Origin: Candidatus Gastranaerophilales bacterium | GTDB taxonomy: Bacteria > Cyanobacteriota > Vampirovibrionia > Gastranaerophilales > Gastranaerophilaceae | Assembly: GCA_910587375.1 (NCBI GenBank) | Contig: CAJULR010000036.1 | Coordinates: 1-64,000 of the forward strand | DNA length: 64,000 nt | Direction of reading: 5' to 3' | In this document: positions 7,533-15,712 of the stretch, piece by piece | Position numbering within the stretch: the first letter of the stretch is position 1 | How the letters are laid out: each line of letters opens with the position of its first letter | Position numbers and translations under genes: made by a program | The notes under the pieces: model-generated | Seen by the model: only the letters and a program-made list of their open reading frames with translations | What the model was told of the DNA's origin: nothing | The model's database searches: none

Positions 7533-9095
7533 ATGAGAAAATACATTCTTGGGATTATTTTAACTTTGCTTTTGGGGCTTGGAGGTATCTTTAATGCCGA
7601 TACAATGGCCCTTGACAGCGATTACAAGAATAACCTTTTAAAAGTAGATGTAGTTAAAGCCAATGATGGCAGCTATAAAATAGATTTATACACTCAAAAG
7701 CCTTATAATGAGCCAATTAAGGTAATTAAAAAATCTGACACAAGCTATTATGTTTTTCTGCCCGAAACATACCACTCAATCACATCTGTAGGTTCATCAG
7801 GCGACATCAACAAGGTGGATGTGAAGTTATATCCTTACGCAGGGCAGGATTTGAACAACGGATATACAAAAATTGACATTTCAACAAGCAAACCTGTCAC
7901 TTTTACAACAAGCGTAAAAACAGCAGGAAAGCCTGCTCCAAAAGTAGACGCCAAAAAATTGGCACAGCTTGACAGCGCATTTGACGGCAAGCCAAATTAC
8001 CAAAGCGCAACCCCAAAAACTGAAGTAAAACCAGCTGTTCAGCCTGTTAAACCTGTGGTCCAACCGGTTAAACCTGTTGTAAAACCTGTTGAAACAGCAA
8101 AAGAACCTATAAAAGACAATGTGAAAGTGGCTCAAGCAGGCCAACCACAACAAAAAACAGTTGCTGACAAGGTTGATAAAGCTATAAATAAAGCAAAAGA
8201 AGACGCTCAAAAAATTGCAACAACAGCTGGCACAGAAATAGAGATAGTTACAAAGTCTAAAAATGAAATGCAAGAGCCAAAAGGCGGCACTTTAGATATT
8301 GAAAAAAAGGCCTCTTCTGTTGATTTAGAAGAAGTTTTGGATGATGAATTATCTGATGAAGATATTTTAAGCCTCGAAGAAGACGCCAAAGAACAAGGCT
8401 TAACTGAACTTGCAACCGGGGATGAGGAAATTATTCCCGAATTGTCAAGAAAACAGCGCATAAAGCAGTACATCAAACTTTTTGCAAAAAATGTACTTGA
8501 TAATATTTTGGTGCTAATCGCAATTTTCTTACTGCTTGTAGTTGTTTGGCTCTTGGTTCCAAAGAAAAAAGCTGCAAAAGACAGGCCTATTGGCGAATCT
8601 GCCGAATATGAAAGCCTTGGAAACCTTGTGGACAGCGTTGTAACCCATGTTGAGGCCGAAAAAGCAGAAAACGCTTATCCTTCATATGATTCTAAGCCTG
8701 AAACCCCTGTGGGAGAAACGGTTGAGGCGGTTGATGTTTATGAACCCAAGCCAATGCAGACTTTTGACGAAACAATTACAACAGCTGCCGCAACCGCAGT
8801 TGAAGAACCCGCCGCAAATGAAGATGAGGCGGATGTTTTGGCGACTGCAAGCTTTGGCGAAAACAGAGGTCTTTGCCTTGTTAATTATGACGGCAATATC
8901 GCGCTTATCGGCTATATTGAAGATGAAATTTTCGTTATTCAAAACTTCGGAAAAATCACTCTTCTTAACCCGAGCATTCAAACCAGAGTGGCCGAACAAA
9001 ATGAGCACGATACAATTTACATTGTAAAAACGGCAAATTCAAAACTTATGGTAAGGGAAACAAAGACCCTGATTGGTTTAGAGATGGTTATGTAA
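7533..9095 (+). CDS. Exported membrane protein with AMIN-like N-terminal domain
   Basis: This 520-residue protein has a signal peptide (residues 1-26), an AMIN-like beta domain at ~30-130 (hydrophobic strand pattern with SYKIDLYTQKPYNEP and YTKIDISTSKPVTF), and a Pro/Val/Lys repeat linker (VKPVVQPVKPVVKPV) at ~165-195. An acidic segment follows, then one membrane span at ~322-345. The C-terminal ~70 residues form a compact predicted beta domain beginning GLCLVNYDGNIALIGYIED. AMIN domains bind peptidoglycan or position envelope machines. The C-terminal domain vaguely recalls FliO/SpoA-partner folds, but I would not call it. Start supported by AAGGGATAGAAGG before ATG. Confidence 0.6.
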   Translation: MRKYILGIILTLLLGLGGIFNADTMALDSDYKNNLLKVDVVKANDGSYKIDLYTQKPYNEPIKVIKKSDTSYYVFLPETYHSITSVGSSGDINKVDVKLYPYAGQDLNNGYTKIDISTSKPVTFTTSVKTAGKPAPKVDAKKLAQLDSAFDGKPNYQSATPKTEVKPAVQPVKPVVQPVKPVVKPVETAKEPIKDNVKVAQAGQPQQKTVADKVDKAINKAKEDAQKIATTAGTEIEIVTKSKNEMQEPKGGTLDIEKKASSVDLEEVLDDELSDEDILSLEEDAKEQGLTELATGDEEIIPELSRKQRIKQYIKLFAKNVLDNILVLIAIFLLLVVVWLLVPKKKAAKDRPIGESAEYESLGNLVDSVVTHVEAEKAENAYPSYDSKPETPVGETVEAVDVYEPKPMQTFDETITTAAATAVEEPAANEDEADVLATASFGENRGLCLVNYDGNIALIGYIEDEIFVIQNFGKITLLNPSIQTRVAEQNEHDTIYIVKTANSKLMVRETKTLIGLEMVM

Positions 9096-9180
9096 GGTTA
9101 AAACCTTGCCTCATCACTGTTTGAAGGCAATTTATCAAAACCAAAAACATTAAAAACCAAATAATGTTGTAAAATATTTT

Positions 9181-9206
9181 AAGGCACCTCTTTTATAAGG
9201 TGCCTT
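9181..9206. terminator. Hairpin downstream of the AMIN-like gene
   Basis: AAGGCACCT (9181-9189) pairs with AGGTGCCTT (9198-9206). No strong T-run follows on either strand, so termination is possible but unproven. It lies in a 491-base gap (9096-9586) that carries three such hairpins and no ORF. Confidence 0.45.
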
Positions 9207-9383
9207 AAAGCTTTATGTAATAAGGTTTTGCAGGTTTTTACACGAACCTATGCCTTTAAGGACAGGGGTTTTACCCTATTTGAATTATAGAACTCCCGTT
9301 ATAATAGATTTCAATTATTTAAAATACAGATTTTATTTCCCCTAAACTGACAACAGTCAAGGATTTCAAGGTTTTACAACGTT

Positions 9384-9409
9384 AAAAAGCCCCTTTTGAA
9401 TGGGGTTTT
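9384..9409. terminator. Probable bidirectional terminator
   Basis: GCCCC (9389-9393) pairs with GGGG (9402-9405) between an A-run and a T-run, giving a usable T-tract on either strand. It lies between the convergent AMIN-like and Na+ symporter genes. Confidence 0.55.
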
Positions 9410-9519
9410 CGCCATATTCATATTAAAAAACAAAAAATAGGCTTAAAAGCATTATAAAATAAGGCTTTTAAAGATATTAAAGAGGCTTAAAGCTTGTTAG
9501 ACGCTTATTACACGAAATT

Positions 9520-9564
9520 AAAACCCGCCTAAACCGCACCAGCGCAAGTTTTAGACGGGTTTTA
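9520..9564 (-). terminator. Terminator of the sodium symporter gene
   Basis: AAAACCCGCCTAAA (from 9520) pairs with TTTAGACGGGTTTT (to 9564) with one G-U pair. On the minus strand the stem is followed by TTTTAATTT, directly after the stop of the symporter gene at 9587. Confidence 0.7.
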
Positions 9565-9586
9565 AAACTTATTTTATCCCGTAACG

Positions 9587-10918
9587 TTACAGAACATCAA
9601 GCCCAAAAAGCATTAAAAGCACGAGTACGGGCGGAACTATAAATTTCAACAAAAACATAAACACACTGTAAAATTTTTCGTTTTTGGTCAAAAGTTCCAT
9701 TTTGGGCTTCAATATCCACCCCACTACAACGCAGAGTATGATTGTATTTAAGGGCAAAAGAACGTTTGATGCCGTAAAATCCATAATCTCGAAAAAGGTT
9801 TTCCCTAAAAGCTTATAGCCGTTTAACAACCCGAAAGACCAGGTGGTGGGCACCATAAAGACTAAAATTATTGATGACATTATAACTGTGGCAATTTTTC
9901 TTGAAATTTTGAATTTTTCTAAAATTGCCGCAATACTAACTTCTAAAAGGCTTATGCCGGATGTCAAAGCTGCAAAGAAAAGAAGCACAAAGAATATCAG
10001 CCCAAAAAACTGCCCAAAAGGTAATGCTGCAAAGACTTTAGGCAGCGTTATAAACACTAAACCGGCGCCAGCACTTGGTTCTAAGTTAAAAGAGAATACC
10101 GCAGGGAAAATCATAACCCCCGCAAGCACCGCTATGATTGTGTTTCCAAGAATTAAAAGCCCGGAAGACTGTATTATATCGCTATCTTTCTTTAAATAAC
10201 TTCCATAGGTAACAAGACAGCCCATCCCGACGCTCATGGTGAAAAGCGCCTGCCCAAGAGCTGTTAGCACAGTTGTGAAATTAAATTTTGTAAAATCGGG
10301 TGCAAACATAAACTTAAGCCCCTCAATTGAATTTGGGAGGAAAAGCCCAGTAATAGCAAGGAAAAGGAGCATAATTATAAACATTGGCATAATAATATTA
10401 TTTGCCTGCTCAATCCCTTTATTTACACCCCTAAACGGGAAAGCCGCACAGAGCACAAGAAAAATTATACCCATAATTAAAGGTGCAATCGGCTGTGCCG
10501 CAAAGGTTTCAAAGGTTGCAGTGTTGATTTGATCAACAGGAATGGTGCCCAAAAGGTATATAAATATGTAATTTACCGTCCAACCGCCCACTACAAAGTA
10601 AAAGCAGGGAATAAAAATTGATGTTATAAAACAAAGCCAGCCAAAAGCGCTGAATTTTCTGTTAATTTTTTCATAAGAGCGGATAACCCCTCTGCGCATT
10701 TGTTTTCCAAGCAAAAGCTCGCAAAGCAAAGGAATTGAGCATATAAAAACAGAGAGCACAATATACATCAAAAGAAAGACAGCGCCGCCGTTTTGGCCCA
10801 TAATATATGGAAAACGCCAAATATTCCCTAAGCCCACGGCAGACCCAAGCGTTGCCATAATAAAAGCAAAGCCTGAAGACCAATTTGGACGTTTTGCAGC
10901 ACTTCTCTCTATTGCCAT
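9587..10918 (-). CDS. Sodium-dependent neurotransmitter:sodium symporter family transporter
   Basis: The 443-residue protein is an NSS/SNF transporter, importing an amino acid or related amine with Na+. The first span has ATLGSAVGLGNIWRFPYIM, the unwound Na+/substrate-binding region of this family, followed by NGGAVFLLMY. About eleven hydrophobic spans are seen, as in the shorter bacterial 11-span members rather than 12-span LeuT. Substrate cannot be predicted. GAGGAATT precedes the ATG. A terminator lies right after the stop. Confidence 0.93.
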   Translation of the reverse strand: MAIERSAAKRPNWSSGFAFIMATLGSAVGLGNIWRFPYIMGQNGGAVFLLMYIVLSVFICSIPLLCELLLGKQMRRGVIRSYEKINRKFSAFGWLCFITSIFIPCFYFVVGGWTVNYIFIYLLGTIPVDQINTATFETFAAQPIAPLIMGIIFLVLCAAFPFRGVNKGIEQANNIIMPMFIIMLLFLAITGLFLPNSIEGLKFMFAPDFTKFNFTTVLTALGQALFTMSVGMGCLVTYGSYLKKDSDIIQSSGLLILGNTIIAVLAGVMIFPAVFSFNLEPSAGAGLVFITLPKVFAALPFGQFFGLIFFVLLFFAALTSGISLLEVSIAAILEKFKISRKIATVIMSSIILVFMVPTTWSFGLLNGYKLLGKTFFEIMDFTASNVLLPLNTIILCVVVGWILKPKMELLTKNEKFYSVFMFLLKFIVPPVLVLLMLFGLDVL

Positions 10919-10996
10919 TTTTAATTCCTCATTAATTACAATTGTAGTACATTCTAAAATTCACAAAATGAAATGTCAACAGCTATATTCAACATC

Positions 10997-11446
10997 TTAT
11001 TTGAACCGCTCCATTTCCCTTTGTATATCTTTCTTTTTCAGGGTTTCTCTTTTATCATGCAGCTTTTTACCCTTGCAAAGTCCAATTTCAAGCTTTGCAA
11101 AACCGCGCTCCAAAAAAAGCTCTAAAGGCACAATAGTGTAGCTTTCCTGCTTTATTTTCCCTAAAATTTTTAAAATTTCTTTTTTGTTTAAAAGAAGTTT
11201 TCGAACCCGCTCCGGGTCGTGGTTATTTCTGTTTCCGCCTTCATAGGGGCTTATATGACAGTTATAGAGAAAAACTTCCATATCTTCAACCTTTGCAAAG
11301 CTGTCTTTCAGGTTAATTGCGCCTTTTCGAATAGATTTAATTTCCGTCCCAAAAAGCACAATTCCCGCCTTAAACTTTTCAAAAACGGTGTAATCGTGGT
11401 ATGCCTTCTTGTTTGAGGATATTATTTTTTTTCCTGCGTTTGTCAT
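10997..11446 (-). CDS. smpB: SsrA-binding protein SmpB
   Basis: SmpB delivers tmRNA to stalled ribosomes. The 149-residue protein has the family core: NKKAYHDYTVFEKFKAGIVL, GTEIKSIRKG, NLKDSFAKV, and the C-terminal GKKLHDKRETLKKKD tail that mimics mRNA in the decoding centre. The ATG lies 7 bases after a TATAAT (minus strand, 11459-11454), so the mRNA is likely leaderless. The divergent histidine kinase gene starts 49 bases away. No tmRNA gene was found in the window. Confidence 0.95.
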   Translation of the reverse strand: MTNAGKKIISSNKKAYHDYTVFEKFKAGIVLFGTEIKSIRKGAINLKDSFAKVEDMEVFLYNCHISPYEGGNRNNHDPERVRKLLLNKKEILKILGKIKQESYTIVPLELFLERGFAKLEIGLCKGKKLHDKRETLKKKDIQREMERFK

Positions 11447-11453
11447 AGAAATT

Positions 11454-11485
11454 ATTATACCATGGTAATTTGCCTATGATATAAT
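11454..11485. promoter_or_regulatory. Divergent promoters of smpB and the histidine kinase gene
   Basis: Minus-strand TATAAT at 11459-11454 lies 7 bases before the smpB ATG; plus-strand TATAAT at 11480-11485 lies 10 bases before the kinase ATG. Neither gene has a ribosome-binding sequence in the short space left. Confidence 0.5.
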
Positions 11486-11495
11486 ATCAATTGAT

Positions 11496-13310
11496 ATGAA
11501 ATTTAAACTGAATTTTGACGACACAGCACAAAACAGGCTAATCATTGCGGGGCTTTTGGTTTCCACCGTTTTAATAATTGCGGTTTCAATTTTTGCCATA
11601 GGTAAAATTCAGGAAAAATTGTACGAAAGTTATGCAAATTTTGGCCAGCTTTTAGGAAAAACCATTGCCATTCAAAGCTATGAACTTACAAAAGACAAAA
11701 CCGAAGCACAAAAGAAAAATATACTGAAAACCCACGCTGTGTCTATATTGCAAAGCAATTCAGACATTTCGTTTATAACTTTTAAAGACACCAAAGGAAA
11801 CATAATAACATCAACCACAGAAACCTATAAAGACAGGGCAGAAGGCACAAAAACAAACCTTTCTGCGCCAATTTCAAACAAAAAAGGCGAAATAACAGGC
11901 ACTGTGGAAATCGGGTTGAATGCTTCAATGGCTTCTGCCATTGCAAAAACCACCAAAAACTCTATGTTTATTGTGTTTACGCTTGTTTGGGCAGTTTTTA
12001 CAATTGTAATTTTAATAAACACGTTTTTAATTACGCGCGAACTATCCATTTTGCACCAGGGTGTAAAAGCCATATCAGGCGGGAAATTCGGCACATTATT
12101 AGAACATAAAGACGCCTCGGGCGAAATTAAAGAGCTTTTTGCCGCTTTTAACGATATGTCAAGCCGTCTGCACGTTTATGAAGAGCAAAATATTGAAGAA
12201 TTAACGCTTGAGAGGAACAAATTTGAATCCGTTTTGATGAACATTGCAAACGGCGTTGTGGTGTGCGACAGTGAAGATAATGCAGTCCTTGTAAACCCAA
12301 TTGCAGAGCACATTTTGTCTGTTAAATCAACAGATATTATTGACACATCCTTTGCAAACTATGTCGATGTTGAAGGCAGGGCCTGCTTTAAAGATGAAAT
12401 TGAAACTTTCAAAAAAACCCCGCTTGAAATTATTGAAAAAAAACCTTTGGAATTTCACGTGGATGTGAACCAAAGGGTTATAAAATCTGTCATTTCGCCA
12501 ATGTTTTCAAAAGCGCATGATTATTTAGGCTATATTATCGTTTTAATCGATATGACAAAGGAAGCAGAGGTTGATAAACTAAAGAGCGACTTCATTTCAA
12601 ACGTTTCCCACGAGCTTCGAACCCCTGTAACCATCTTAAGAAGCTACATTGACACCCTTTATAATTTTGGTGCGGAGTTCAAATTTGAAGAGCAGACTGA
12701 ATTTATCGGTGTTATAAACCAGGAAATTATCCGTTTAAATAATATGGTAAACGACATTTTAGACTTTTCAAAATTGGAATCAAACACGCGCTATGAAAAG
12801 GTTGAGGGTGATATTATGCAGACTTTGGAAGCAACTTTGGGAAATTTAAAGGTGCTTGCCGAAGAAAAAGGGGTGAATTTCAAGGTTGAAAAAGAGGATG
12901 AAATCCCTATGCTGCCTTACAATGAGGAAAGTATCGGCCGTGTAATTTCAAACCTTGTGACAAACGCAATAAAATATGCACCGAACAATTCAACAATTGA
13001 CATTAAGGCAGGGCTTTCAGCCAAAATGGCCGACAGCGTTGAAATTACAGTTTCAGACAAGGGAATAGGAATTTCAAAAGAGCACCAGGCAAAGATTTTC
13101 GACCGTTTTTACCGCGTTGAAAACGACACACATACAATTAAGGGCACGGGGCTTGGATTGCATTTAGTAAAAGTGACGGTTGAAAAACACCACAATGGCA
13201 AGGTTTTCGTGGAATCCGAACCAAACAATGGCTCTACATTTGGTTTTTGCCTGCCAATCCACCCGATAAACACAGAAGAACTCGAAAATACTGCGCAAGA
13301 AACGGTGTAA
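11496..13310 (+). CDS. Membrane sensor histidine kinase (PhoR/VicK-like)
   Basis: Order of parts in 604 residues: first span ~15-37, extracytoplasmic sensor ~38-150, second span ~153-177, HAMP ~178-230, PAS-like domain ~235-350, HisKA with phospho-acceptor His372 in FISNVSHELRTPVTILRS, and HATPase_c with N-box NLVTNAIKYAPNNS, G1 DKGIGIS, F-box FDRFYRVEND and G2 GTGLGLHLVK. The layout matches PhoR/WalK-type kinases. No response regulator gene is adjacent, so it is an orphan here. The ATG follows a TATAAT by only 10 bases, suggesting leaderless translation. Confidence 0.94.
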   Translation: MKFKLNFDDTAQNRLIIAGLLVSTVLIIAVSIFAIGKIQEKLYESYANFGQLLGKTIAIQSYELTKDKTEAQKKNILKTHAVSILQSNSDISFITFKDTKGNIITSTTETYKDRAEGTKTNLSAPISNKKGEITGTVEIGLNASMASAIAKTTKNSMFIVFTLVWAVFTIVILINTFLITRELSILHQGVKAISGGKFGTLLEHKDASGEIKELFAAFNDMSSRLHVYEEQNIEELTLERNKFESVLMNIANGVVVCDSEDNAVLVNPIAEHILSVKSTDIIDTSFANYVDVEGRACFKDEIETFKKTPLEIIEKKPLEFHVDVNQRVIKSVISPMFSKAHDYLGYIIVLIDMTKEAEVDKLKSDFISNVSHELRTPVTILRSYIDTLYNFGAEFKFEEQTEFIGVINQEIIRLNNMVNDILDFSKLESNTRYEKVEGDIMQTLEATLGNLKVLAEEKGVNFKVEKEDEIPMLPYNEESIGRVISNLVTNAIKYAPNNSTIDIKAGLSAKMADSVEITVSDKGIGISKEHQAKIFDRFYRVENDTHTIKGTGLGLHLVKVTVEKHHNGKVFVESEPNNGSTFGFCLPIHPINTEELENTAQETV

Positions 13311-13395
13311 AATTTACAAATTCAACACTTTTTAGGGCAAATTTTATTTTTCAGAAGCGTTATAAAGGCAAAAAAAGAGTGTAAGGGAATTTATT

Positions 13396-13959
13396 ATGTC
13401 TGTTAACAGTGTTGGCCCAAACGTTGGCCCATCAAGCCTTTTGACATCTTATCTTGAAAAACAAAACGCGGCCCCCACAGCACAAGCAGCCCCTGCCTTG
13501 CAAACTGCTCCTGTGACACAAAGCGCTCAAAATGTGCAGACAGCGCCTTTGCAAACATTTTCAACGCAAAGCCCAATGCAAACAAGCCCTGTACAATTTC
13601 CGGCGGCGCAAACACAGGTGGTTCAACCGCAAGCACCGGCCGCAACTGTTCCTGAACCCCAAACAGAGCCCATAGCTTTAAACCCGAAAGAAAACGAGGC
13701 GAAAAAGCCTGAAAATGAGGCAGAAAACGAGGCAAAAAAGCCAAATTTTATTAATAAATTCAAAAGCAAGACAAAAGAACTTTTTAAAAACCCCAAAGCA
13801 AAGAAAATTGCGGCAGGAATCAGCGCCGCTATTGTAATTTCGGGGATTGTTATTTTCGCCTTATGCTCAAGAAAAAAGCCGCAGGTTTCCCCGGGGCTTG
13901 AATCTGCCTTGCAAGATTTTGTAGACACAATGGGCGACTTTTTCAACCCGGGAAAATAA
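13396..13959 (+). CDS. Low-complexity N-terminus plus one membrane span, unknown function
   Basis: The first ~95 residues are Gln/Ala/Pro/Thr-rich; the start MSVNSVGPNVGPSS recalls the polar N-termini of the lineage-type proteins nearby. A charged Lys/Glu segment follows, then one hydrophobic span at ~133-152 and a short tail. Two other proteins in the window (25449-25862 and 44349-45425) share this plan of disordered P/Q/A-rich N-terminus and a later hydrophobic span. No recognised domain. TAAGGGA precedes the ATG by about 8 bases. Confidence 0.6.
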   Translation: MSVNSVGPNVGPSSLLTSYLEKQNAAPTAQAAPALQTAPVTQSAQNVQTAPLQTFSTQSPMQTSPVQFPAAQTQVVQPQAPAATVPEPQTEPIALNPKENEAKKPENEAENEAKKPNFINKFKSKTKELFKNPKAKKIAAGISAAIVISGIVIFALCSRKKPQVSPGLESALQDFVDTMGDFFNPGK

Positions 13960-14049
13960 TTCTTTAAAAAATTTAAAATTACACTGTATTTCACCCCCAA
14001 AACACCTTTAAAAAGGTGATTTTCAGCCCTCCGAAAGAAAGGTATAAAA

Positions 14050-14757
14050 ATGAAGATTAAGAGCATTTCAGGTTCAAATTTTAATATTGCGGCAAAAAAC
14101 CAAATAGCGGCAAAAAACAGCGCCGTTTCTTCTTTTAAGGCCTATGATAATTTTGCAAACACCAAACTCCAAAACGCAGGCGACACCGTTTCTTTCACGG
14201 GCCATTTGCCTTTCCAAAAGGTTTCTCCCGTAATTCAAAAAGGAATTTCTGAACTTCCAATCTCAAAAGCATTACAAAAACAACTTGTAAAGCTTGCAGG
14301 ACAGGCAGATACATTCTTTGCAAAAGCACAAATTTATATGGAACAATTTGCAGGCGAGCCGGATTTATCTGCCGGTGAAAAAAGCATTGTAAAGCACACT
14401 TCATCCCTGGTAAAATCTGCAAGGGAGCTATTTTCCGGCAAAAAATTTGATGAAGAAAGTCTTTTAAATATGCTCTATAAAGAAAAAGATTTGTTTGCTT
14501 CTTTGGACAAGCTTGATGATGAAGCCGGCATTTTAAAAACAGACGCAAAAATGGCTGTAGACAAAAAATTCTTAGACCTTATTGATGAAGCTATTCAAAA
14601 GCTTGAAAGCGGGGATGAATGTTCTGCCGATTATGGAACAGATTTAATAAAAAGGATTGTAGGCGTTTTGAAAGAGGAAATGGCCATAGATCCTGAAGGC
14701 ATAAAAGAATTTGCAAAAGAAATTTCTGCCGTAAAATTACCATTTTGGAAAAAGTAA
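14050..14757 (+). CDS. Lineage-type protein with N-terminal Phe-Thr-Gly box
   Basis: This 235-residue protein starts MKIKSISGSNFNIAAKN, has no hydrophobic signal core, and carries DTVSFTGHLPF at about residues 50-60. The rest is predicted all-helical and rather acidic, with Lys/Glu/Leu/Ala throughout. No family recognised. The start motif and F-T-G box also occur at 18751 (minus), 55817 (minus) and, in looser form, 50127, 61370 and 62085. AGAAAGG lies upstream of the ATG. Probably a real gene; role unknown. Confidence 0.65.
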   Translation: MKIKSISGSNFNIAAKNQIAAKNSAVSSFKAYDNFANTKLQNAGDTVSFTGHLPFQKVSPVIQKGISELPISKALQKQLVKLAGQADTFFAKAQIYMEQFAGEPDLSAGEKSIVKHTSSLVKSARELFSGKKFDEESLLNMLYKEKDLFASLDKLDDEAGILKTDAKMAVDKKFLDLIDEAIQKLESGDECSADYGTDLIKRIVGVLKEEMAIDPEGIKEFAKEISAVKLPFWKK

Positions 14758-14802
14758 GGCTTTACATCTTTTACAGGACTTTTTACTGATTTTTGGATGT
14801 GG

Positions 14803-15021
14803 CTACATCAAAAGTTCGTGGGGGTCGACTTTGAGGGCGTCAGCAAGACGGCCCAAAACTGCCATAGTTGGCGTATTTCGTCCGCTTTCTAAAAAACGGA
14901 TGTAGTCTTCGCTAACATCTGCCTGGATACTAAGTTCCCGTTGGGTTAATCTCATGGCTTTTCTGTAACTTTTAATATTTGGCCCGAGTTTTGCCTTAAT
15001 TTTTTCTATGCCGCTTGCCAT
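14803..15021 (-). CDS. XRE-family helix-turn-helix regulator, copy 1
   Basis: At 72 residues this is a minimal Cro/C1-type HTH protein, with recognition region LTQRELSIQADVSEDYIRFL and the C-terminal LADALKVDPHELLM helix. About three quarters of positions match the second copy at 15192-15410. The upstream region contains a perfect 21-bp palindrome (15053-15073) and an AT-rich palindrome (15028-15043) directly before the start, consistent with self-repression. A decayed small ORF diverges at 15098. Confidence 0.85.
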   Translation of the reverse strand: MASGIEKIKAKLGPNIKSYRKAMRLTQRELSIQADVSEDYIRFLESGRNTPTMAVLGRLADALKVDPHELLM

Positions 15022-15027
15022 TATTTA

Positions 15028-15043
15028 ATAATAATGCTATTAT
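15028..15043. promoter_or_regulatory. AT-rich palindrome at the XRE copy 1 promoter
   Basis: ATAATA and TATTAT flank ATGC, 6 bases upstream of the XRE ATG, where the -10 box would lie. Candidate site for autorepression by the encoded HTH protein. Confidence 0.35.
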
Positions 15044-15052
15044 CATTCTAAA

Positions 15053-15073
15053 ACCGTGATAATGTATCACGGT
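15053..15073. promoter_or_regulatory. Candidate XRE operator, perfect 9-3-9 palindrome
   Basis: ACCGTGATA (15053-15061), ATG, TATCACGGT (15065-15073). It lies in the divergent region between XRE copy 1 and the decayed small ORF at 15098. Length and symmetry suit a dimeric HTH repressor. Confidence 0.5.
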
Positions 15074-15097
15074 ACAAAATAATTCGAGGAGAAAATT

Positions 15098-15130
15098 GTG
15101 CAAAAACAGTGGAAAATATATAAGGGATGA
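15098..15130 (+). pseudogene. Decayed copy of the small gene at 15482
   Basis: GAGGAGAAAATT precedes a GTG exactly as at the intact gene 15482, and the first ~24 coding bases are nearly the same (GTGCAAAA then ...AAAATATA). The frame stops after ten codons (MQKQWKIYKG). The TGA overlaps an ATG at 15127. It is best read as the degenerate partner of XRE copy 1 after duplication of the regulator/small-gene cassette. Confidence 0.5.
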
Positions 15131-15195
15131 GCAAAATGACGACAAACGATAAATTAATAGCAAAATTACCCAAAGAACGGCAGAAAAAATCTTAA
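15127..15195 (+). other. Possible remnant ORF (22 codons)
   Basis: ATG overlaps the TGA of the preceding ten-codon ORF (ATGA). The encoded MSKMTTNDKLIAKLPKERQ resembles the start of HigA/XRE-type antitoxins, but it stops at 15195, overlapping the end of XRE copy 2. It could be the stump of a former antitoxin gene, or chance. Confidence 0.25.
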
Positions 15196-15410
15196 ATCAA
15201 AAGTTCGTGGGGATCGACTTTGAGGGCGTCAGCAAGACGGCCCAAAAAGGCTATGCTGGGCGTGCTTCGGCCCGTTTCAAGGGCCTGAATATAATCTTCC
15301 GTAACATCAGCTTGGACAGCAAGTTCAAACTGGGTAAGCTTTAATGCTTTTCTGAATTTTCTTATATTCGGGCCAAGTTTTGCCTTGATTTTTTCTACGC
15401 CGCTTGCCAT
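15192..15410 (-). CDS. XRE-family helix-turn-helix regulator, copy 2
   Basis: A 72-residue HTH protein paralogous to 14803-15021, sharing the MASG-EKIKAKLGPNI start and the GRLADALKVDPHELL end. Differences cluster in the recognition region (LTQFELAVQADVTEDYIQAL), so the two may bind different operators. It diverges from the small gene at 15482, with palindromes at 15417-15427 and 15444-15460 between them. Order and spacing repeat those of copy 1, showing tandem duplication. Confidence 0.85.
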   Translation of the reverse strand: MASGVEKIKAKLGPNIRKFRKALKLTQFELAVQADVTEDYIQALETGRSTPSIAFLGRLADALKVDPHELLI

Positions 15411-15416
15411 GGTTTA

Positions 15417-15427
15417 ATCATAATGAT
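15417..15427. promoter_or_regulatory. Palindrome at the XRE copy 2 promoter
   Basis: ATCAT, A, ATGAT: a perfect 5-1-5 palindrome 6 bases upstream of the XRE copy 2 start, in the same place as the AT-rich palindrome of copy 1 but with different sequence. Confidence 0.35.
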
Positions 15428-15443
15428 AAAATCACATCAAAAG

Positions 15444-15460
15444 CCCGACAAATTATCGGG
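15444..15460. promoter_or_regulatory. Candidate operator of XRE copy 2
   Basis: CCCGA (15444-15448) and TCGGG (15456-15460) flank CAAATTA. It lies at the position equivalent to the 21-bp palindrome of copy 1, 10 bases before the AAAGGAG of the small gene. The half-sites differ from those of copy 1. Confidence 0.4.
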
Positions 15461-15481
15461 GTCACTAAAAAGGAGAAAATT

Positions 15482-15664
15482 GTGCAAAACAATGAAAAAT
15501 ATATCAAAAAGAGTGTGGAAGAGATTTTTCACCTTTCCACCCTGCTTATGGATTTTTGCAAGCATAATTCAGATATGGCCGAGCTTGGCTGTCTTTATAC
15601 GGGGCTAAAAGTGCTTCATAAAAAGGCAGACGAGCTGAATATCAAAGTTATGGGGATAGAATAA
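15482..15664 (+). CDS. Small helical protein divergent from XRE copy 2
   Basis: GTG start chosen because AAAAAGGAG lies 7 bases upstream; an upstream in-frame ATG at 15404 would overlap the divergent regulator and is unlikely. The 60-residue product is predicted to be all helix, with VEEIFHLSTLLMDFCKHN and GLKVLHKKADELNIKV. No family recognised. Its pairing with a divergent XRE regulator, repeated as a decayed copy at 15098, suggests it is the regulated output of the cassette. A toxin-antitoxin or excision role is possible but unsupported. Confidence 0.6.
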   Translation: MQNNEKYIKKSVEEIFHLSTLLMDFCKHNSDMAELGCLYTGLKVLHKKADELNIKVMGIE

Positions 15665-15693
15665 AAATTGGTGCGGGGTTAAAACTTCTTAGG

Positions 15694-15712
15694 CCCTGAA
15701 ACAAATTCAGGG
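15694..15712 (+). terminator. Hairpin after the small gene
   Basis: CCCTGAA (15694-15700) pairs with TTCAGGG (15706-15712). No T-run follows, so termination is doubtful. The rest of the 298 bases before the GH57 gene is AT-rich and holds nothing I can call. Confidence 0.3.

Noticed and set aside
8647..9027. 126-residue plus-strand ORF inside the AMIN-like gene
   Set aside because: Out-of-frame shadow of the real coding frame.
9096..9586. tmRNA gene near smpB
   Set aside because: No TTCGACAGG-like or tRNA-like ends; only terminator-type hairpins were seen.
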